Source: Peptococcaceae bacterium (GTDB lineage Bacteria; Bacillota; Peptococcia; Peptococcales; Peptococcaceae). Taken from it: DNA of 17,201 nt. The notes below the pieces were generated by a model. The model was not told the origin of the DNA, did not search any database, and worked only from the letters and a program-made list of their open reading frames with translations. Both the position numbers and the translations under genes were made by a program. The stretch is taken from the NCBI GenBank assembly GCA_900756555.1, contig CAAEKP010000041.1:1-17201 (forward strand), written 5' to 3'. Positions 12,646 to 17,201 of this stretch are shown one piece after another. How positions within the stretch are numbered: position 1 is the first letter of the stretch; every line of letters begins with the position of its first letter.

Positions 12646-12678
12646 ATAGGTGCAATAGCTTTGAAAGGAGTTGACGAC

Positions 12679-12954
12679 ATGGCTACCACTACAAATTTCA
12701 GCGTTCGTATGGACAGCGATATTAAAAAGCAGTGTGAAGCTCTATATGGCGAATTAGGTGTAAATCTTACTACCGCTATCAATGTTTTTCTTCGTCAGTC
12801 TCTCCGCGTCGGCGGTTTTCCTTTTGATGTTCGCGTGGAGCAGCCGAATAAGGAGACGATTGCGGCAATGCTAGAAGCAGAACGCATTGCTCGTGATCCG
12901 TCCGTAAAACGCTACTCGGATGTAGAAGAAGCGTTGAGGGCATTGAAGGAATGA
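12679..12954 (+). CDS. RelB/DinJ-family antitoxin without a recognisable toxin partner
   Basis: 91 residues. The N-terminal ribbon-helix-helix domain (TTNFSVRMDSDIKKQCEALY, then LGVNLTTAINVFLRQSL) is typical of RelB/DinJ, which dimerises and binds its own operator. The C-terminal arm (EQPNKETIAAMLEAERIA and on, ending EEALRALKE) would wrap the toxin. AAAGGAG lies 8 bases before ATG 12679. The stop overlaps an ATG (ATGA), the usual link to a toxin gene, but that frame ends after 8 codons. No RelE/YafQ-type ORF follows before the terminator, so the antitoxin seems orphaned. Confidence 0.85.
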   Translation: MATTTNFSVRMDSDIKKQCEALYGELGVNLTTAINVFLRQSLRVGGFPFDVRVEQPNKETIAAMLEAERIARDPSVKRYSDVEEALRALKE

Positions 12955-13044
12955 GTAAACCTGAAATGTTAAGATAAAAATATTCAAAAAATCCAAGCTA
13001 TTAAAAAGCTTTCCCAGCCACAAAAATAAAAATTAGAAAAAAAT

Positions 13045-13080
13045 AGAGCTGAGTGAAATTTTATCGTTTCACTCAGCTCT
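13045..13080 (+). terminator. Terminator hairpin after the antitoxin unit
   Basis: Perfect 14-bp stem AGAGCTGAGTGAAA / TTTCACTCAGCTCT with an 8-base loop, followed by TGTTATTT. The T-run is short, so the hairpin is sure but strong termination is likely rather than certain. Confidence 0.65.
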
Positions 13081-13216
13081 TGTTATTTAACTATATATCA
13101 ATACATTCAGCACAATTCTACTGCATGAATTGGCTTAAGTTTGGCTTAAATTCGCTTATTACCGCATTGCAAGCCTTTAGAACGCAGGATTTTTTACAAA
13201 TCCATAAGGCGCCGAA

Positions 13217-13318
13217 AAATTTTCGTAGAGCAAGGCGGCTTTCAAATTTGTGCAGCGTGGCGTACTTAAAGGTACGCGAGCAAACGAATTTGAAAACAAC
13301 ACAGCTATACGGAATTTT
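13217..13318. repeat. Palindromic repeat copy downstream of lysS
   Basis: It shares the ends of the array at 9544-9904 (CGTAGAGCAAGGCGGCTTT and a right end ACAGCTATACGGAA) but has its own stem arms: TTTCAAATT (13240-13248) with AATTTGAAA (13287-13295), and an inner hairpin GCGTAC / GTACGC (13260-13265, 13272-13277). It ends 9 bases before the lysS stop. Bases 13081-13216 hold no gene that I can support. Confidence 0.8.
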
Positions 13319-13326
13319 AGCAAGCC

Positions 13327-14820
13327 TTAATTGTTAGACAATGGTTTCATAGTTGGGAACAGCAAAATATCGCGAATAGATGCTACATTGGTTAACAGCA
13401 TACACATACGGTCGATACCGATACCCAGACCGCCTGTTGGTGGCAGACCATATTCCAGCGCGGTGATGAAATCTTCATCCATTGGATGCGCTTCGTCGTC
13501 GCCTTTGGCTTTTGCTTCCATCTGTTTTTCAAACCGTTCTTTCTGGTCGATTGGGTCGTTTAATTCGGAGAACGCATTGGCGTGTTCGCGGCCTACGATA
13601 AACAGTTCAAAACGGTCGGTCAGTTCTGGATGTCCATCTTTCCGACGGGACAATGGAGAAATTTCGATTGGATAATCAATTACAAAAGTAGGCTGAATCA
13701 GGTGTTCTTCTACTTTTTCGTCAAATACTTCTGCCAGAACTTTACCCTTTGGCATATCATCTTCTACATGTACGCCGATTGCACGGGCTGCTGCTCTTGC
13801 TTCTTCGTCAGTTGCGAAGGTACTGAAATCAACATCGGTGTATTTTTTAACCACATCATTCATGGTGATGCGCAGCCATTTAGTGCCCAAATCTACTTCA
13901 TATTCACCATAAGCAATGCTGGTGGTGCCCAGCACTTTTTCTGCCACATATTTGAACAGATTTTCTGTTAAGTCCATCATATCATTGTAGTCTGCAAATG
14001 CCTGATATACTTCCATCAGAGTAAATTCCGGATTGTGACGGGTATCAATCCCTTCATTACGGAATACACGGCCCAGTTCATACACTTTTTCCATGCCGCC
14101 TACAATCAGACGTTTCAGGTGCAGTTCCAGCGCGATACGCATATATAACTGCATGTCCAGCGCATTGTGATAGGTGATGAACGGACGGGCGGTAGCACCG
14201 CCAGCCAGTGTGTGTAATACAGGTGTTTCTACTTCCAGGAAGCCCTGATTATCTAAAAATTCACGCACATAACGAATAATTTTGCTGCGCATGATGAACG
14301 TGTTCTGCACTTCCTGATTCATAATCAAATCCACATAACGCTGACGATAACGCAGTTCTACGTCAGTCAGACCATGGAATTTTTCCGGCAGTGGACGCAG
14401 AGATTTGGTCAGCGGGGTAAATTCCCGCACAGAGATTGTGATTTCCCCTTTTTCTGTTAAGAATACAACGCCGCGAATCCCAACAATATCACCGATGTCT
14501 GCTTTTTTAAAGAACCAGTGGCTGTCTTCGCCTGCTACATCCAGACGAGAGTAAATCTGAATCTGACCGCTCAAATCCTGAACATTACCAAAGCCAGCTT
14601 TCCCCTGACCACGTTTTGCCATCATACGACCGGCAATGATTACTTCTTCGCCGGATTCAATCAGCGCATCTGCATGATCCAGAATATCTTTTGCGTGATG
14701 CGTTCTCTCAAACCGCTGTCCGAAAGGATTGACACCTTTTTCCCGCAACGCTTCCATTTTATCCATCCGAACTTTTACTAACTGATTTAATTGTTTTTCT
14801 TCCTGTGTTTGTTTTGCCAT
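13327..14820 (-). CDS. lysS: Lysyl-tRNA synthetase, class II
   Basis: 497 residues, full length. An N-terminal OB-fold anticodon-binding domain (about 60-150, with VIIAGRMMAKRGQGKAGF) is followed by the class II catalytic core. Motif 2 is RVFRNEGIDTRHNPEFT (251-267) and motif 3 is GLGIGIDRMCM (464-474); GGATARPFITYHNA (207-220) and ELDVL-like substrate-binding regions are typical of LysRS. It charges tRNA-Lys with lysine in the cytoplasm. AAAGGAGG precedes ATG 14820. It starts 28 bases after the greA stop and is transcribed with it. No T-box leader is visible. A palindromic repeat follows its stop. Confidence 0.97.
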   Translation of the reverse strand: MAKQTQEEKQLNQLVKVRMDKMEALREKGVNPFGQRFERTHHAKDILDHADALIESGEEVIIAGRMMAKRGQGKAGFGNVQDLSGQIQIYSRLDVAGEDSHWFFKKADIGDIVGIRGVVFLTEKGEITISVREFTPLTKSLRPLPEKFHGLTDVELRYRQRYVDLIMNQEVQNTFIMRSKIIRYVREFLDNQGFLEVETPVLHTLAGGATARPFITYHNALDMQLYMRIALELHLKRLIVGGMEKVYELGRVFRNEGIDTRHNPEFTLMEVYQAFADYNDMMDLTENLFKYVAEKVLGTTSIAYGEYEVDLGTKWLRITMNDVVKKYTDVDFSTFATDEEARAAARAIGVHVEDDMPKGKVLAEVFDEKVEEHLIQPTFVIDYPIEISPLSRRKDGHPELTDRFELFIVGREHANAFSELNDPIDQKERFEKQMEAKAKGDDEAHPMDEDFITALEYGLPPTGGLGIGIDRMCMLLTNVASIRDILLFPTMKPLSNN

Positions 14821-14848
14821 GATGCTCCTCCTTTCGGCTGCAACAGTC

Positions 14849-15325
14849 TTATTTACTGATTTCTAAAATTTCCATTTTGATAATACCGGCAGGTACTTCT
14901 ACATTAACAGTTTCGCCTGCTTTATGCCCCAGCAGCGCACGACCCACCGGAGATTCATTGGAGATTCGATTGTTCATCGGATCTGCTTCCACAGTACCAA
15001 CTAATCTGTATTCACTGATTTCATCAAATTCAATATCTCTTACTTTTACTAAAGAACCAACGGAAATTACGCCTTCCTGCTGAACGTCATCTTCGATAAC
15101 TTTAGCATTGCGAATCATTTTTTCCAGTTCCAGAATACGGCCTTCCATAAAAGCCTGTTCATTTTTCGCATCATCATATTCGGAGTTTTCACTTAAGTCC
15201 CCTAATGCAATGGCTTCTTTTAACCGTTCTTTTACTTCAGCTCGTTTTACACTGCGCAGATTTTCCAGTTCATCTTCCAGCTGTTCCAAGCCTTCCCGTG
15301 TTAAAATAACATCTTGTTCGCTCAC
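14849..15325 (-). CDS. greA: Transcription elongation factor GreA
   Basis: 158 residues, the usual length. The N-terminal coiled coil carries the acidic tip GDLSENSEYDDAKNEQ (about 42-57), which reaches the RNA polymerase active site. The C-terminal FKBP-like domain has ISNESPVGRALLGHKAGE. GreA triggers transcript cleavage to rescue backtracked polymerase. The start is a GTG at 15325 (MSEQDVILT); AGGGG lies about 10 bases upstream. It is the first gene of the greA-lysS operon, a common pairing in Firmicutes, behind a consensus promoter. Confidence 0.97.
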   Translation of the reverse strand: MSEQDVILTREGLEQLEDELENLRSVKRAEVKERLKEAIALGDLSENSEYDDAKNEQAFMEGRILELEKMIRNAKVIEDDVQQEGVISVGSLVKVRDIEFDEISEYRLVGTVEADPMNNRISNESPVGRALLGHKAGETVNVEVPAGIIKMEILEISK

Positions 15326-15384
15326 TGTATTACGCCCCTAACATTTAATTAAAATTAACTACAAAGTAACTAGCATATCTTTTG

Positions 15385-15413
15385 ATTATAGATAGGCTTT
15401 TTCTTTTTGTCAA
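15385..15413 (-). promoter_or_regulatory. Consensus sigma-A promoter of greA-lysS
   Basis: On the minus strand TTGACA (15408-15413), exactly 17 bases, TATAAT (15385-15390): a perfect consensus, leaving a leader of about 50-55 bases. Confidence 0.9.
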
Positions 15414-15510
15414 GGTCTTTATTTGCTATCCAATTCGTATTATAATAAAGTTGAATTTTTATGTATTCCTTTTCAAATACTATATTATATAAAAATGGAG
15501 GTTTTTTATT

Positions 15511-16512
15511 ATGACAGCTAAAATTGCAATCAATGGGTTCGGCCGTATCGGTCGTTTGTGTGTGCGGGCAGCACTGCAGCACGACGATGTGGAAATCGTG
15601 GCAATCAACAGCACATCCAACCCAGAAGGAACAGCCCACCTGTTCCAGTATGATTCCACTCACGGTACCTACAGAGGTGACGTATCCTACACAGAAGACA
15701 GTCTGGTAGTTGACGGCAAAAAAATCCGTCTGTTATCCGACCGTGACCCAAAAAATCTGCCTTGGGGCGAACTGGGTGTTGATATTGTAATCGACAGTAC
15801 CGGCAAATTTAAATCAAAAGAAGATTGTCAGGTTCATCTGGACAACGGCGCTAAAAAAGTTATCATCACCGCTCCAGGTAAAAATGTGGACGCTACCATC
15901 GTACTGGGCGTAAATGAAGAAGTTTACACACCAGACTGTCAGGTAATCTCCAATGCATCCTGCACCACCAACTGCCTGGCTCCAGTGGTAAAAGTTATCA
16001 ACGATAACTACACCATCAAACACGGTTCTATGACAACGGTTCATTCCTTCACCAATGACCAGAAAAACCTGGACAACCGTCACAAAGACTATCGTCGTGC
16101 CAGAGGCTGCACACAGTCCATCATTCCTACCACAACTGGCGCTGCCAAATCTGTAGGCGAAGTTATCCCTTCCATGAAAGGTAAAATGAATGGTCTGGCT
16201 CTGCGTGTGCCAACACCAAACGTATCTCTGGTTGACGTTGTATTTGAACTGGAAGAAACCGTAACCGTAGAAGAAATCAACGCTCTGCTGAAAAAAGCCA
16301 GCGAAAACGAAATGAAAGGCATTCTGGGTTACTCCGACAAACCACTGGTATCAATCGACTACAATGGCGACAGCCGTTCCAGTATCGTGGATGGTCTGTC
16401 CACCATGGTAATGGGTGACACCATGCTGAAAATTATGGCTTGGTATGACAATGAATGGGGTTACTCCTGCCGGGTGGTTGATTTGGCTGCTTATGTAGGC
16501 AAAAACATGTAA
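15511..16512 (+). CDS. gap: Glyceraldehyde-3-phosphate dehydrogenase, type I (GapB-like cofactor site)
   Basis: 333 residues. The Rossmann fold begins AKIAINGFGRIGRLCVRAAL. The catalytic Cys is at 151 in SNASCTTNCLAP, the His-containing region reads MTTVHSFTNDQKN, and the C-terminal WYDNEWGYSCRVVDL is standard. The enzyme interconverts glyceraldehyde-3-phosphate and 1,3-bisphosphoglycerate. The residue that usually fixes NAD specificity (Asp in VAIND) is replaced: AINSTSNPEG. The NAD-enzyme LP pair before HKD reads NR here (LDNRHKDYRRAR), close to the NADP-using GapB (IDNPHKD). NADP or dual cofactor use is therefore plausible. ATGGAGG lies about 9 bases before the ATG at 15511. A possible -10 (TATAAT at 15441-15446) has no good -35. 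A palindromic repeat and a terminator follow. Confidence 0.95.
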   Translation: MTAKIAINGFGRIGRLCVRAALQHDDVEIVAINSTSNPEGTAHLFQYDSTHGTYRGDVSYTEDSLVVDGKKIRLLSDRDPKNLPWGELGVDIVIDSTGKFKSKEDCQVHLDNGAKKVIITAPGKNVDATIVLGVNEEVYTPDCQVISNASCTTNCLAPVVKVINDNYTIKHGSMTTVHSFTNDQKNLDNRHKDYRRARGCTQSIIPTTTGAAKSVGEVIPSMKGKMNGLALRVPTPNVSLVDVVFELEETVTVEEINALLKKASENEMKGILGYSDKPLVSIDYNGDSRSSIVDGLSTMVMGDTMLKIMAWYDNEWGYSCRVVDLAAYVGKNM

Positions 16513-16532
16513 TAACGAACATATCTTTTTCC

Positions 16533-16620
16533 CTTTTGGGTGCGTTATTTTGAAAACGACTCGTTCACATACGTTATGTATAGTTTCACTTCGCCATTTT
16601 CAAAGCCGCCTTCCCAAAAG
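16533..16620. repeat. Palindromic repeat copy downstream of gap, opposite orientation
   Basis: Read on the minus strand it has AAGGCGGCTTTGAAAA, GGCGAAGTGAAACTATACA and GTATGTGAACGAGTCG, close to the copies at 9544-9904. The arms differ again: TTTGAAAA (16549-16556) with TTTTCAAA (16597-16604), and an outer stem unique to this copy, CTTTTGGG (16533-16540) with CCCAAAAG (16613-16620). Confidence 0.75.
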
Positions 16621-16637
16621 AAAAAAATCTTATGTTC

Positions 16638-16719
16638 TTGTGATCTATTCCGCAGACTATGAAAAAATTCTGTGTCCTTTGGTATAGATTCCGCGGACTA
16701 TGAAATATTTCTGCGTCCT
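16638..16719. repeat. Diverged 41-bp tandem duplication
   Basis: Two copies with a 41-base period; the block CCGCAGACTATGA (from 16650) recurs as CCGCGGACTATGA (from 16691), and both are followed by TTCTGTGTCCTT or TTCTGCGTCCTT. It fills most of the gap between the palindromic repeat and the next terminator. Confidence 0.65.
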
Positions 16720-16737
16720 TCGTATCATTACCAAAAA

Positions 16738-16785
16738 CAAAAAACTGCTCTGTTGAGTTTTCAGCAGGGCAGTTTTTGTTTTTTG
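16738..16785. terminator. Bidirectional terminator between gap and the right-edge gene
   Basis: AAAAACTGC / GCAGTTTTT stem with an inner CTG / CAG pair, flanked by A-runs on the left and GTTTTTTG on the right, so it works from both sides. Confidence 0.8.
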
Positions 16786-16809
16786 CTCTACTGAAAATTA
16801 TTTCATCCT

Positions 16810-17201
16810 CTACCCTGCCATCTGCCATTCCGGCTCAGCCAATATAATTTTCTCCAATAATTGCTGCACATAAGGCACACAACTGTGCCGCACAACATTC
16901 TGCACCGCTGAATCATGCTGCACCTGCCGGTTGTAATCGGCAATGCGCGCCCACTGCTGCGGCTTTACCACAAACTGCCCTTCTGCCAGCATTTCCAGAA
17001 ACCGGGCCACACCATCCTTACTCTGCATCATGGCTGCCACCGTTGGCGCTACATATTTTTTCAACCAGCCCTTTGTCCGCTGCAAATCCTTCTCCATTGG
17101 CGGCACATACAAACGCAGTGGTCGCGCTGCACCGATGAATTTTCTCCATTTTTCCCGCATCGGCCAGCGGCTACGGTTCCTGTCATTGCCATCACTGCAC
17201 A
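16810..17201 (-). CDS. Protein of unknown function, C-terminal part (cut by window edge)
   Basis: The minus frame is open from the right edge to a stop at 16810-16812. An ATG at 17158-17160 lacks a ribosome binding site, and the frame upstream still reads like protein (NDRNRSRWP), so the true start is probably outside the window. Visible parts are basic near MREKWRKFIGAARPLRLYVP, then TKGWLKKYVAPTVAAMMQSK, then EGQFVVKPQQWARIADYN, and a helical tail ending EWQMAG. No membrane segment or known motif was recognised. Confidence 0.6.
   Translation of the reverse strand, partial: CSDGNDRNRSRWPMREKWRKFIGAARPLRLYVPPMEKDLQRTKGWLKKYVAPTVAAMMQSKDGVARFLEMLAEGQFVVKPQQWARIADYNRQVQHDSAVQNVVRHSCVPYVQQLLEKIILAEPEWQMAG

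Noticed and set aside
12951..13058. Reassigned TAA codons (read as Gln) that would rescue the ORF after the antitoxin.
   Set aside because: TAA clearly serves as the normal stop in other genes of the window (for example rpmB, gap), so an alternative code is not supported.
15326..15384. T-box or other riboswitch ahead of greA-lysS.
   Set aside because: The leader is only about 50-55 bases and shows no T-box sequence or antiterminator structure.

Overview
The window looks like a chromosomal segment of a spore-forming member of the Bacillota (Firmicutes) of moderate G+C. The evidence is an alpha/beta-type small acid-soluble spore protein, a YtxC-like sporulation protein, promoters matching the forespore sigma-G pattern, strong AGGAGG ribosome binding sites, a zinc-ribbon type L28, and low-GC sigma-A promoters. 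I cannot place it below that level from sequence alone. No tRNA, rRNA or CRISPR array was seen.

Layout. Bases 1-2150 hold the start of birA (minus), rpmB with its own promoter and terminator, an unrecognised 219-residue protein, and a convergent PAP2-family membrane protein. Bases 2275-3800 are a scarred region: an XRE-type regulator broken by one missing base, a short transposase remnant, and a cupin gene that has lost its first half. Bases 3133-5454 are a MerR-controlled cluster (MerR, cupin remnant, flavodoxin, iron-containing alcohol dehydrogenase), with the classic 19-bp-spacer MerR promoter in front. Bases 5559-8071 (minus) are a two-gene module: a small protein of unknown function, then a MoxR-like AAA+ ATPase fused to a VWA domain.

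Bases 8365-9338 (minus) hold the SASP, a 55-residue protein built of 8-residue repeats with its own sigma-G-like promoter, and a small four-cysteine protein. Bases 9390-9900 are about 510 bp of palindromic and tandem repeats. They run into the stop codon of a TauE/SafE-type exporter, followed by ytxC (both minus). Bases 11899-12954 (plus) hold a DUF1847-type cysteine-rich protein and a RelB/DinJ antitoxin that lacks a toxin partner. Then come the greA-lysS operon (minus), a GapB-like glyceraldehyde-3-phosphate dehydrogenase (plus), and a gene cut by the right edge (minus).

The most unusual signal is a family of roughly 80-125-bp imperfect palindromes. There are three tandem copies at 9544-9904, one at 13217-13318 and one at 16533-16620. 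Flanking blocks, and in most copies the core, are conserved. The stem arms differ in sequence between loci but stay complementary. At each locus the element follows the 3' end of a gene (the exporter, lysS, gap) in the same orientation relative to that gene. The second most interesting item is the forespore repeat-protein gene beside the SASP.
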